Assembly: GCA_015143295.1 (NCBI GenBank)
Contig: CM026559.1
Coordinates: 17,498,826 to 17,562,825, forward strand
Direction: 5' to 3'
DNA from: Tetracentron sinense
Taxonomy: Eukaryota > Streptophyta > Magnoliopsida > Trochodendrales > Trochodendraceae
DNA length: 64,000 nucleotides
In this document: one piece after another, positions 43,002 to 55,000 of the stretch
Layout: the number at the start of each line of letters is the position of its first letter
How positions within the stretch are numbered: the stretch's first letter is position 1
The notes under the pieces: generated by a model
Told to the model about the DNA's origin: nothing
The model's input: the letters and a program-made list of their open reading frames with translations, nothing else
The model's database searches: none
Translations under genes and position numbers: made by a program

Positions 43002-46000
43002 GCGCTTTATTAGTGAACGAGTGTCTCGCTCGAGTGTTGATAGACACAAGATCTACTCACTCTTTTGTCTCACCAAGTTTTGCAAAGGGCTTTTTGACTG
43101 AGGCTACTCCGTTGGAGCGGGAGTTGACCATTGCAACTCCACTTGGCAAGTCAGTTGATACGGACAAGATATTCAGGGATAGTGTGGTTCAAGTGGGGGA
43201 GAAGGAACTGCTAGCCGATCTCATCATCCTAGACTTCCGAGACTTGGATTTCGATGTCATCCTAGGGATGGATTGGTTGGCAAACCATCACGGGCATGTT
43301 GCCTGTTTTGAAAAGATGGTGAACTTCAAGCCGGAAGGGGTTAAGCCTTTTCATTTCCGATGATTAAGAGAGAGGGACATTGCTCGCCTCGTAGCTTTGA
43401 GCATAGCAAACCCAGAGGCACCGAACTCTTTGGCCATTCCGGTTGTGAGTGAGTTCTTAGATGTGTTCCCGGAAGAACTTCCCGGATTACCTCCTGATAG
43501 AGAGATCGAGTTCGCTGTAGAGCTTGCCCCGGGGACCGCTCCGATTTCAAGGGCACCGTATAGAATGACCCCTATAGAGCTTGAAGAATTGAAGAAACAG
43601 ATTGAGGAATAACAACAACTTGGTTTCATCCAACCAAGTGTCTCGCCGTGGGGAGCTCCGGTTCTCTTTGTGAAGAAGAAAGACGGGTCAATGAGAATGT
43701 GTATAGACTACCGTCAGTTGAACAAGGTAACTATCAAGAATCGTTATCCCTTGCCAAGGATAGACGACTTGTTCGACCAACTGAAGGGAGCGAGATTTTT
43801 CTCCAAGATTGATCTTAGATCGGGGTATCATCAGCTAAAGATCAAGTCGGAGGATGTTCCGAAGACGTCTTTCAGGACTCGGTATGGGCATTACGAGTTC
43901 CTGGTCATGCCTTTTGGGCTGACGAATGCACCGGCGGCGTTCATGGATTTGATGAACCGGGTGTTCCGATCATACTTGGATCGATGCGTGATTGTGTTCA
44001 TCGACGACATTTTGGTGTATTCCCAGACACGGGAAGATCACGCACGAGACCTCCGCCTTGCTCTAGAGATGTTGAGAGAGCATAGGCTATATGCCAAATT
44101 GAGCAAGTGTGAATTCTGGTTAGAGAAAGTGGCGTTCTTAGGCCACGTAGTGTCGGCCGAGGGTATTTCTGTAGACCCGGCAAAGATAGAGGCAGTTATG
44201 AGCTGGGAGAGACCTAAGAGCGTCACTGAGATACGTAGTTTCCTCGGGTTGGCAGGCTATTATCGGAGATTTGTGGAGGGATTCTCCATTTTAGCTGCAC
44301 CTCTCACTTACTTGACGAGGAAAAATGCCAAGTTTAGTTGGAGTGATAAATGTGAAGTAAGCTTCCAAGAGTTGAAGAAACGCCTCCCCACGGCCCCCGT
44401 CCTTACTGTGACATCCAGACATGGTGGTTATAAAGTGTATAGCGATGCTTCGCACATCGGACTTGGGTGTGTCCTTATGCAGCACAAGAAAGTCATTGCT
44501 TATGCATCAAGGCAATTGAAGGAACATGAAAAGAATTACCCCACTCATGACTTAGAGCTCGCCACGGTTGTGTTTGCATTGAAGATTTGGCGACATTATC
44601 TTTATGGGGAATAATTTGAGGTATTCACAGATCATAAAAGCCTTAAGTATTTGTTTTCCCAGAAAGAGTTGAACCTGAGGCAAAGAAGATGGGTAGAATT
44701 TTTGAAAGACTACGAGTGCTCCATTCAATACCACCCGGGCAAAGCGAATGTAGTAGCCGATGCTCTTAGCCGGAAGCCAACTGGACTTTTGGCGCATATG
44801 ATGGTGAAGGAGTGGAGGTTGCTGGAGGATGCATCCAACCTCGACATCAGTTTTAGTCTCCCTACCTTTGGGCCAGTAATGGCTAACATCACAGTTAGGC
44901 CATTTATGTTGAGTATGATCCAGGAGTTGCAGGAAATGGATGCTGAGCTACTTTCTTGCCGAGACAAGTCAGTTAAGAGTGGCAGCAAGGATTTTGCGGT
45001 GAGGGATGATGGGATTATCACTTTTAAGGGAAGAGTATGTGTCCCAGCCGATGAGAAGCTTAAGCAAGAAATCTTGTACGAGGCTCACCGGTCCAAGTAC
45101 ACCGTTCCCCCGGAGGTACCAAAATGTATAGAGACTTGAAAAAGCACTTTTGGTGGCGGAACATGAAGCGAGAAATAGCGGAGTATGTGTCTAAATGCTT
45201 GGTGTGCCAACAAGTCAAAGCCGAACACAGGAGACCGGCTGGACTTGTGCAGTCCCTCCCCATTCCCAAGTGGAAATGGGAACATATCTCTATGGACTTC
45301 ATTGTGAGGTTGCCGAAGACGGCTAGAAACTATGATGCTATATGGGTCGTGGTCGACAGACTCACGAAGTCCGCCCATTTCTTACCGTACCAGACTACCT
45401 TCAATTCCAATCACTTGGTTTCATTGTATATCAAAGAAATAGTTCGGTTGCACGGGGTGCCAGTGAACATTGTCTCGGATCGGGACCCTAGATTTACCTC
45501 CAGGTTTTGGAAAAGTTTTCAGAATGCCATGGGTTCCCGGTTGGACTTTAGCACGGCTTTCCATCCACAGACGGATGGGCAAACCGAGCGAGTGAATCAG
45601 GTTATTGAAGATATGCTCCGAACTTGTATGCTGGATTTTAAAGGAAGTTGGGAAGATCACCTACCTTTGGTAGAATTCGCCTACAATAATAGCTATCAGG
45701 CAAGCATACAGATGGCGCCTTTTGAGGCTTTGTACGGAAGAAGTTGTAGATCTCCATTGTATTGGGATGAAGTGGGAGAAAGAAAAGTTTTGGGCCCCGA
45801 GTTGATTGAACAAACGGCGGATAGATTCAAGCTCATCCGGGAGAGGTTGAAGACCGTACAAGACCGACAGAAGAGCTATGCCGACACCCGTAGGCAGGAC
45901 CTTGAGTTTCGAGTTGGGGACTTTGTTTTTGTCAAGATTTCACCGACCAAGGGTGTTATGCGATTCGGGAAGAGGGGCAAGCTTAGCCCGAGATATGTGG

Positions 46001-46332
46001 GTCCGTTCGAGGTCATTACTAGAGTCGGTGAGGTAGCTTACCGTGTTGCTTTACCCGCTCATATGGCGACGGTCCACAATGTATTCCATGTCTCTATGCT
46101 CCGGAAGTATATCCCGGATCCTTCTCATGTCATCGAGTTGGATCTGATAGAGATTCGAGAGGACCTCACCCTAGTTGAACAACCGGTGCAGATCTTGGAT
46201 AGGCGAGATCAAGTCTTGCGCAACAAGACCATTCCCTTGGTCTTGGTGAGATGGCAACACCATTCGAGGGAGGAAGCTACATGGGAACGAGAAGCCGAAG
46301 TTTGGGAAAAGTATCCTCAGTTATTTGTTTAG
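43002..46332 (+). pseudogene. Ty3/gypsy pol with chromodomain, element A
   Basis: Order PR-RT-RH-IN-CHR. Protease: the D-T-G triad has become D-T-R (LIDTRSTHSF). In-frame stops: TGA 43361-43363, TAA 43610-43612 and TAA 44612-44614. A 1-base-type frameshift lies near 45105. RT shows [17 protein letters not shown] and catalytic [12 protein letters not shown]; RNase H shows [14 protein letters not shown] and [11 protein letters not shown]. Integrase has [10 protein letters not shown] and the acidic residues of [17 protein letters not shown] and QTERVNQV. The C-terminal chromodomain ([13 protein letters not shown] ... [14 protein letters not shown]) is intact and is known in chromoviruses to direct integration into heterochromatin. 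The copy is inactive. Confidence 0.95.
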
Positions 46333-46409
46333 GGCCTGGACATTCCCTTGCAATTTTTATGGTCTTGTACATGTATGTATCGACCAAATTTCGGGGACGA
46401 AAGTTTTGT

Positions 46410-46422
46410 AAGGAGGGGAGAA
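46410..46422 (+). other. Polypurine tract of element A
   Basis: AAGGAGGGGAGAA directly before the 3' LTR start TGTAGCATCCCG. Confidence 0.9.
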
Positions 46423-47945
46423 TGTAGCATCCCGAACTTTTCTATATTTAATGAATAGCACTTTCGTGCCTAATTGGTCTTCCTCGTAGTCAAATTAATA
46501 AATAAAGTAGAAATCAGAAATTCTGAAACATCAGAAATGTTCATTTTCGAAAGACGAACCCAACGCAAGTTGAATCGTCGAAATTTGACTAGCGAGTCAA
46601 AAGATATGGTCAAAACAGTCCAGACATGCAGAGCACCGATCGCTCGGTCCAGTCAGCAATCGATCGGTAGCTATCGCACGGTCAAAAAATTTGTATGGGG
46701 AAATTTTCTAGAGAGTAGTTTTTTGACCGATCGCTCGGTCAGAGTACCGATCGCTCGGTAGGCAACCGATCGATCGGTCATAACCACCGATCGCTCGGTC
46801 CCCGTGTTTTGCAGAAACTTTTGTAAGGACATTTTCGTCTTTTGGGGGTTAAACCCTTTCTTCTTAAGCCTTGCCCGAGCCTTTAGGGCTTTATTCAAAT
46901 ACTTAGGGTATTTTGAGAGTTAGGGAGAGAGGAGAAGGAGACTCTAACCTAGGGTTTCGTTTTTGAGGAGGAATCAAAAGGGGTTTAAGAACCCTAGATC
47001 TCCCAATTCGTTTGGCTTCGATTTCAAGGCTCAACTCATGTGGGACTCCTCCTCCAAGCTATGGCAGCACTCACACACGTTTTTTTTCAAAGGGGTTTCT
47101 TCCCCAACTCAAGTCTTCCTCAAGCAAGGGTTGTTCCCTACCCTTTTTGGAGCTTCAATCAAGGTTCCTACCAAGATCAAGCCTTGATCTAAGGTTAGTA
47201 CACCCTACTAACTTACCCTAGCAATAAATCTAAGTTTTCTTTATGAAATGCGATTTATGCTATTATGTTCGCCTTCTTGTCAAATGTATCATCCCAAATA
47301 AATATAAACAAGATAAAGAAATGGTATGGATGCTTGGATGGATGTTGGATGTGGCGATTGGATGCCGAATGGGTGATGTATGGTATGTGTGGGTTGTGGA
47401 TTGGAAAATGGAGGATGGGCATTACACAAATAATAAACTTACCTTGTGTGATTGAATGTAAAATATGCACTAAAAAGGAGAAAATGAACAATGAGGAAAC
47501 TTGCATGCTAAGTGTTTGACAAAATACCTAAACTATGAAATAATGACTTGAATGAAGAAAATGGAAATAGGCCTCATGCATGTACTCTTATGAATGATGA
47601 ATTGATCAAGTAATGTGCAAATTTCTTAAGTGCTCCTATGCTTATATGATGAATCAAATTACGATGCCATATCTCTCTTGCTATCCCCATTCCACGATGG
47701 TCACTATTGACACATACACGAGCACCCATGTTAGCATGAACCACGATTTCAATTGCATATGCATATAATAACCAACAAGAAAATATTGCATGTCAAGGAG
47801 GTTGGTAGCCCAGGGACATTCGGGTACTAGCCTCTGGCTCACAAGAAAACCCCTAAAACACATATTGTCAAGGAGGTTGGTAGCCCAGGGACATTCGGGT
47901 ACTAGCCTTTGGCTCACAAGAAAACTAAATAAGTAATAAAAATCA
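46423..47945 (+). mobile_element. 3' LTR of element A, first 1523 bp, cut by B
   Basis: Collinear with 38918-40461 of the 5' LTR. It stops in the second repeat cassette at AATCA (47941-47945), where element B starts; the 5' LTR continues CATATTGTCAAGG at this point. The remainder should lie downstream of B, beyond the window. Confidence 0.93.
46635..46800 (+). repeat. CGATCGATCG palindrome array, A 3' LTR
   Basis: As in the 5' LTR, but lacking 19 bp between two ATCGAT cores (CAGTCAGC..ATCGATCGGTAGC fused). The rest is nearly identical. Confidence 0.92.
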
Positions 47946-48155
47946 TGTAGAGCCCCGGACCTTTTCACATTTATGCATGACCCTTCGTAGCCATTTTTCC
48001 TTTAAAGTAATGCAATTAATAAATAAGGAAGAAATTGGAAATTCTGAAACGTCAGAAATGTTCGTTTTCAAAGTACGAACCCAACGCAAGTTGAATCGTC
48101 AAAATCGGACGAACGAGTCAAAAGTTATGGCCAAAACAGTTTGGACCTGCAGACC

Positions 48156-48339
48156 ACCGATCGCTCGGTCCATGGAGCGATCGATCGGTCCAAAACCGAT
48201 CGCTCGGAGGCTATCGACTGGTCGAGATTTTACTATGGGGAAATTTTCCAGAGAGTGAAATTTCAACCGATCGCTCGGTTATGAAACCGATCGATCGGTA
48301 GGCAACCGATCGATCGGTCATTAACACCGATCGCTCGGC
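48156..48339 (+). repeat. CGATCGATCG palindrome array, B 5' LTR
   Basis: ACCGATCGCTCGGT, GAGCGATCGATCGGT and related units in two groups around the AAATTTTCC spacer. The same array, unchanged as far as I can see, is in the 3' LTR at 55720-55903. Confidence 0.93.
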
Positions 48340-48400
48340 CCTCGCGTTTTACAGAATTTTCACTAAGGGCATTTTCGGCATTCGGGTGTTATACCCTTTC

Positions 48401-48409
48401 TTATATAGG
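48401..48409 (+). promoter_or_regulatory. TATA box of the B LTR
   Basis: TTATATAGG about 60 bp after the array, followed by GCCCGAGCCTTTAGGGCTC. Element C inserted 20-odd bases after the equivalent TATA in the 3' LTR. Confidence 0.7.
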
Positions 48410-49261
48410 ATTGCCCGAGCCTTTAGGGCTCATTCTCAACCCTTAGAAGATTTGGGAGATTAGAAGAGAGGAGAAAGGGTTCCTAAATCTAGGGTTTCCA
48501 TTTTGAAGAGGAATCAAAGGGGTTTGAGACCCTAGATCATCCTCAAGCACGTTTTCCTTCAAGATCTCAGCTCAAGCTCGGGTGGAGCTCGTGTTCCAAG
48601 CTAGGGCAGCAACTCACGGTCGTTTGGAAGAGGGGTTTCTTCCTCATCTCTTCAAGGTCGGTACTTTTTACTACCCTCTTAGTTATAGCCTCTCATTTCC
48701 TTATTCCTTCTTGTTTTCCTTCATATATATATATCTATATTATGAGATGGGTGGTATGTATGGTAAATGGAGATGGATGTTGGCAAATGGATGCCGTGTG
48801 GATGATGTAATGAATGAATGGGGAGGGGCATTGTACTAATAACAAACATACAAGTGTGATGTGAGTATAACCCACCTAGAAAAGCATGTTGTAGGGTTGA
48901 TAAATAATGAACACACCATGTTTGATGAAATGCCAAGATGAATGAAATGAATAAGAAATTAAGAAAATTCATGTTTAAGGTTTATGGAAATTTGCTAGGG
49001 TTATGATAGTGTGCCTTCTTATTTTTCCTAAATTACACAAATATTGAATTGCTCAATTGATTGATGTCTATGAATTGTTATGTATTGTTAACTCTCCAAA
49101 TGTCACATTTAAATTTAAATGCAAGTATGTACACGCTTCCACGAGCACGAATGCATGACATGATTTACCGAGGTTTTCAAAGAATGAGATTTAGAGGTGG
49201 GGCATATCCTACGATATGTTTTACCTCGCTCTTGGCAAGGACAAGTCAATCATGCATTATC

Positions 49262-49640
49262 ATAAGAAGGGTCTCCCTTCCCTCGCAAGTACATACATAT
49301 CATAAGAAGGGTTTCCCTTCCCTCGCAAGTACATCTCACAAGGACATCTCACAAGTGAAAGGACAGGACATGAGCATTTAGGAAGAAGGGTCTCCCTTCC
49401 CTCACAAGTAGTTTACTTTTCCAAGCAAGCATGACAAGACATGGCATGACAAGCATAAGCATTCTAGGAAGAAGGGTCTCCCTTCCCTCACAAGTAGTTT
49501 ACTTTTCCAAGCAAGCATGACAAGACATGGCATGACAAGCATAAGCATTCTAGGAAGAAGGGTCTCCCTTCCCTCACAAGTAGTTTACTTTTCCAAGCAA
49601 GCATGACAAGACATGGCATGACATGCATGATACGAGAAGA
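49262..49640 (+). repeat. 86-bp tandem repeats, B 5' LTR
   Basis: Units GAAGAAGGGTCTCCCTTCCC plus AAGTAGTTTACTTTTCCAAG and GACATGGCATGACAAGC, at period 86 (about 49380, 49466, 49552), preceded by two shorter AAGAAGGGTCTCCCTTCCCT copies. Confidence 0.92.
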
Positions 49641-50333
49641 TAAGACAAACATGACAAGTTTTCAAGCAAGGAAATGGTGTTTTTAGTCAAGTCAAGTGCA
49701 CGGTGTTTTCAAGGGTTTTATCGGCTTTTATGAATTCAAGCATGATTATATACTCCTTTACTTTATTGTCATGACATGAATTTTTCCTGCTTTATATGCT
49801 ATGAATTGTTTCCTTCTAACTTATAAGAATTATTCCTGCTTTATGTATGCTATCTGTACGCTATGACTGTTGGTTAGTGCTTAGTACCCGCTGAGTATTC
49901 CACGCTCAGCCGTACTTCTTATGTCGGCAGGTGATGGCGGAGCAGCTGCTCCATTTGATATCTATGCTCCGAGCCCTTGGGTGGAGGAGGAGTACGTCGA
50001 GGAGCCTTTGGAGGAACCTCCCGTAGAGGGTTACCATTAGGTGGTTGTAGATTCTGAGTGAATAGCTGTGGGTGAGATGAGAGATATACTTTCATGTATT
50101 TTAGCGGGTCTGTCCGCACTTTCTTTGGTTTACTTTTGTATAACTTGGATTTGCGCATGTATATTCATAGAGGTTTGGTTAGACTTCCGCTGTGTTTTAT
50201 AGTTATGTTTCCGCTATATTGTCCTCTATGGTATATGCTCTGTGGGTTTTGCAGGTTGGTTGTCAAGCAAGTCATGATTAGTCGTCCAAAGTTCACTCTA
50301 ACTCCTAGGGTGGGTTTTGGGTCGCGACAGAAG

Positions 50334-50345
50334 TGGTATCAGAGC
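50334..50345 (+). other. Primer-binding site of element B
   Basis: TGGTATCAGAGC four bases inside the internal region. Confidence 0.93.
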
Positions 50346-50689
50346 TTAGGCTTTAGGTCTCTAGGGTCACTTAGAATCTTATACCACGGCTTGACAAGAG
50401 CATATGTTAGGAAACAAGTTAGGAAGGAAGTGAGTCGGGAGCGAGTCTGGTTCCAAGTGTAAGACTAAACTTTAGTCTTAGTCATAATGGTTGCTTTAAC
50501 CAAGTATGGGTCCTAGGTACGCTAGAACACTAAAGTATAAGTATAATGTAATGAATACTCTGATGACTTGATGTGATGTATATTAGTATTATACAACTAA
50601 TACAAATTGAATTATTGAGAAGTGACATTGAAATAAACTGTGGTTTCAAGTTAGACTCATGTGGTGTTATTATTCTCAGGACTTTAGTC

Positions 50690-51938
50690 ATGAGACGGAA
50701 CACACGGGGTCGTGGACCACATACCAGAGCTTCCTCTTCTTCACGGGATGAGGATGAGCAGCCGGACCTCTCTCAGGTCTTAGGTTTCATTGCTGAGACA
50801 CTCGCCATCCTGGCGGCTCGGCAAACTATACCGGCATCAGCGGCACCTACTCCACCGCCCGCAGCTCCGATACATCGTACAGCTGGAGTTGAGGCATTCA
50901 GGAGATTGAGGCCTCCATCCTTCCACGGGAGTGTGGACCCTCTTGCTGCGGAGGCTTGGATCCTCCAAGTTGAGAAAATATTTACGGTGCTCTCTCCTAC
51001 AGAGGAAGAGAAAGTGGCATGGGCAGTTTTTATGCTAGAGGGCGAAGCCCACCATTGGTGGTTGTCCGCATTGAGGACACGAGACTTGACCATGCAAGGC
51101 CAACCGTGGACTTGGGAAGAGTTCAAAGATACTTTTTACAAGAAGTATTTTCCGATCGGTGCACGGGAAAAGAAAGAGAGAGAATTCATCAACCTTGAGC
51201 AAGGTTCGATGTCTGTGGCCGCTTATGAGGCCAAGTTCTCAGAATTGTCGAGATTCGCGCCTCATATGGTTGCTACTGAGGCAATGAAGGCGAGAAGATT
51301 TGAGCAAGGGCTCAAGGATGTTATTATGGAGAAGGTTTCCGTTTTCAGGCATGCTACCTACCCTGAAGTGGTAGACAAGGCCTTATTGGTCGAGGCCAAT
51401 TCCGAAGCGGTGTCTAAGAAGAGAGAGTTGGCGAGAGGCCAAGCCAATAGTTCAGCACCTCCAGAGAGGCGGGCCCGGACTGGTCCTTATCAGTATACAT
51501 GGCCAGCACCACAGATGAGGCCGACTTATGCGCCTCCAGCACCCCGGCAGTACGTGCCACAGGCACCTCGACCTCAGGCTCTTCCGGCCCCACGGCCAGT
51601 TACACCTCAGGCAGCGAGGTATACACCACCATCGGCCCCTCCGGCCTACACATATGAGGTCTGCACCTCATGCGGCAAGAGGCATCCGGCAGGAGATTGC
51701 CGAAAAGCATCTGGTGGATGTTATCATTGCGGTCGCCAGGGCCACATGATCAGGGATTGCCCTAGCCGGCATTTACCAGGCCAGTCTCAGGATAGTAGGC
51801 CCCCGACACGCCCAGCAGGATCATACCAGGCGTCATCTCAGACTACCCGGTCTACACCTCAGTCTCGCCAGGCGAACCAGGGGCGTGTATTTGCTTTGAC
51901 AGAGGGTGATGCACTTGCATCTGATGATGTGGTGCAAG
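50690..51938 (+). CDS. Ty3/gypsy (Tekay-type) gag, element B, open
   Basis: The start ATG at 50690 is chosen because MRRNTRGRG is shared with A and C; the longer upstream extension of the frame lies in the leader. 416 codons without a stop. Capsid region: WTWEEFKDTFYKKYFPIGAR, MSVAAYEAKFSELSRFAP. Then a Pro/Ala/Gln-rich stretch and two zinc knuckles: CTSCGKRHPAGDC (C-x2-C-x3-H-x4-C, one residue short of the norm) and CYHCGRQGHMIRDC (canonical). It ends GRVFALTEGDALASDDVVQG at a donor-like CAAG/GTACGC; unspliced RNA would add about ten residues (TRWSYFLYS) and stop at 51970. It forms the packaging particle. Confidence 0.93.
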
Positions 51939-52082
51939 GTACGCGTTGGAGTTATTTTCTTTATTCGTGATTGTTATGTTATGCTATATTTTTGTGTACG
52001 TACTCGGCATGTTCTATATGTATATAAACCTACACGTATACGTTGTTGATGCATGGATTAACTGCGCTAGTTAAAATTTCAG
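51939..52082 (+). other. Candidate intron between gag and protease, element B
   Basis: 144 bp, GTACGCGTT at one end and TTAAAATTTCAG at the other, AT-rich, with a branch-point-like GATTAAC about 25 bases before the acceptor. Removal joins CAAG to GAACCCTACTAGTC in frame (VVQG|TLLVNE). The position and phase are those of the A and C introns. Confidence 0.72.
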
Positions 52083-55000
52083 GAACCCTACTAGTCAATG
52101 AGTATTTGGCTCGAGTGTTGATTGATACCGGGTCTACTCATTCGTTTGTCTCGCCGAGTTTTTCAGAAGGCTTTTCTGTGGAGCCTAGTCAGCTAAAACC
52201 GGAGTTAGCCATTTCGACTCCGCTCGGCAAAACAGTATTGGCAGATAAGTGTATAGAAATAGTGCGGTCCAAGTTGGAAGCCACGAGTTGGCGGTTGACC
52301 TCATCGTCCTTGGATTCCAAGACTTTGATATTATATTGGGAATGGATTGGTTAGCAGCACATCATGGGCATGTAGCTTGCTTTGAGAAGATGGTACTCTT
52401 CAAGCCGGTAAAAGGAAAACCATTTCACTTTCGGGGGTTAAAAAGTAGAGACATTGCCCGTTTTGCGGCGTTGAGCTTAGCTAACCCCGAGGCAAAGGAC
52501 TCATCGACTATTCCGGTTGTGAGTGAGTTCCTGGATGTATTTCCAGAGGAGTTGCCAGGATTGCCTCCAGACAGGGAGATTGAGTTTATGATCGAGCTTG
52601 CACCAGGCACAGCTCCTGTATTCAGAGCTCCATATAGAATGGCCCCTATTGAACTCAAGGAGTTAAAGACTCAGTTGGAGGAATTGCAAGGCCTTGGCTT
52701 CATTCGACCAAGTGTCTCACCATGGGGTGCCCCAGTGTTGTTTGTTAAGAAGAAAGATGGCTCGATGAGGATGTGTGTCGATTATCGGCAATTGAACAAA
52801 GTCACTATAAAGAATAGGTATCCCTTACCTAGGATTGATGACTTGTTCGATCAGTTGAAGGGAGCGAGATTTTTCTCAAAGATAGATCTTCGATCAGGCT
52901 ATCACCAGTTAAAGATTAAGGCGGAAGATGTTCCCAAAACTGCTTTCAGGACTCGGTATGGACACTACGAGTTCTTGGTGATGCCTTTTGGACTCAAGAA
53001 CGCGCCGGCAGCCTTTATGGATTTGATGAACCGGGTGTTCCGGCCATATCTTGATAAGTGCGTGATTGTGTTTGTTGATGACATTCTGGTCTATTCCCAG
53101 ACACGGGAAGATCACACACGCGACCTATGCCTTGCTTTAGAAACGCTAAGAGAGCACAAGCTATACGCCAAACTTAGCAAGTGTGAATTTTGGTTGGAAG
53201 AGGTGGCATTCCTAGGCCACGTTGTATCGGCGGAAGGCATTTCGGTGGATCCAAAGAAGATAGAGGCAGTCATGAATTAGGCGAGGCCCAAGAGTGTCAC
53301 GGAGATACGCAGTTTTCTTGGGTTGGCAGGCTACTACAGGAGATTCGTAGAGGGTTTCTCTAGCCTTGCGGCACCGCTCACTTACCTGACAAGGAAGAAC
53401 GCCAAGTTTGTATGGAGCGACAAGTGTGAGATCAGTTTCACGGAACTGAAGAAGAGGCTTACCACAGCTCCTGTCCTTACGGTGCCATCCGGACCTTATG
53501 GGTACGAGGTGTATAGTGATGCCTCACACGTTGGACTTGGGTGTGTACTCCTGCAGCACAAGAAAGTCATTGCCTATGCATCAAGGCAGTTGAAGGAGCA
53601 TGAGAAGAACTATCCTACGCACGACTTGGAGCTTGCAGCGGTCGTATTTGCACTTAAGATTTGGCGTCATTACCTTTATGGGGTGGAGTTCTATGTGTTC
53701 ACTGATCACAAGAGTCTCAAGTATCTCTTTTCCCAAAAGGAGTTGAATCTAAGGCAAAGGCGTTGGATGGAATTTCTGAAGGACTATGATTGTACCATTC
53801 AATACCACCCGGGTAAAGCAAATGTAGTGGCTGATGCTTTGAGTAGAAGAACTCCGGGGTTGTTAGCATGCATGTTAGTGCAGGAATGGAAGCTACTTGA
53901 AGACTTGGCAAATCTGGACATTAGTGTGAATGACTCTGTCCGTAGTCCTATCTTGGCAAATGTCACGGTTCGGCCATACATTATAGATTTGATCCAAGAA
54001 TACCAAGCCACGGATGCTGAATTGTTGGCTTATCGGGACAAGGAAGTTGCTAAGGGTAGTGAGGACTTCTCTCTCACTAGCCGAGGTGCTATCACATTCA
54101 AGGGAAGGCTGTGTGTTCCAGCCAATGCAAATCTTCGGAGGGAGATTATGGATGAAGCCCACCGGGCAAAGTACACTGTGCATCCAGGGGGTACAAAGAT
54201 GTACCGGAACCTCAAGAGTCACTTTTGGTGGCGGAATATGAAGAGGGAGGTTGCGGAATATGTAGCACGGTGCTTGGTGTGCCAACAGGTGAAAGCAGAA
54301 CACATGCGGCCCGCAGGTCTATTACAGTCCCTTCCGATTCCCGAGTGGAAATGGGAGAACATATCCATGGATTTCATAGTTGGCTTGCCAAAGACGGCAA
54401 GGGGTTCAGATGCGATATGGGTAGTAGTGGATCGTTTGACGAAGTCCGCTCACTTCTTGCCTTACCGAACTACTTTCAACTCTAGTCAGTTAGCTGCTTT
54501 GTACATCAAGGAAGTGGTGAGGTTGCACGGAGTGCCTGTCAGTATTGTGTCGGATCGGGATCCAAGATTCACATCACGATTCTGGAAAAGCTTTCAGGAA
54601 GCTATGGGTTCCCGACTTGATTTCAGCACTGCTTTTCATCCACAGACGGATGGACAAACCGAGAGGGTGAACCAAGTCATTGAAGACATGCTTCGGGCTT
54701 GTATGATGGATTTCAAAGGCAGTTGGGAAGAGCACTTGCCTTTGGTGGAGTTCGCCTACAACAATAGCTATCAGGCGAGTATCCAAATGGCCCCGTTCGA
54801 GGCTTTGTATGGGCGAAGCTGCAGGTCTCCTCTCTACTGGGATGAGGTAGGAGAAAGAAAAGTACTTGGTCCGGAGTTGATTGAGCAAACTACTAGTATA
54901 GTCAAGATCATCCGGGATCGGTTGAAAGCCGCTCAAGATCGCCAAAAGAGCTATGCAGACACGCGCCGCAGGGACTTGGAATTTCAAGTAGGGGATCGAG

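Larger units (their letters stand above)
47946..50329 (+). mobile_element. 5' LTR of gypsy element B
   Basis: TGTAGAGCCCCGGACC ... GGTTTTGGGTCGCGACA, 2384 bp. Conserved U3 block, palindrome array, TATA box, leader (TTTCTTCCTCATCTCTTCAAG), 86-bp repeat cassette, TACCCGCTGAGTATTCC segment. Compared with the readable 472 bp of the 3' LTR I see one difference (A at 48069 against G). Confidence 0.95.

Noticed and set aside
50334-50345. TGGTATCAGAGC as part of a tRNA gene
   Set aside because: Only the 12-14 bases complementary to a tRNA 3' end are present, always next to an LTR end, so it is a primer-binding site.
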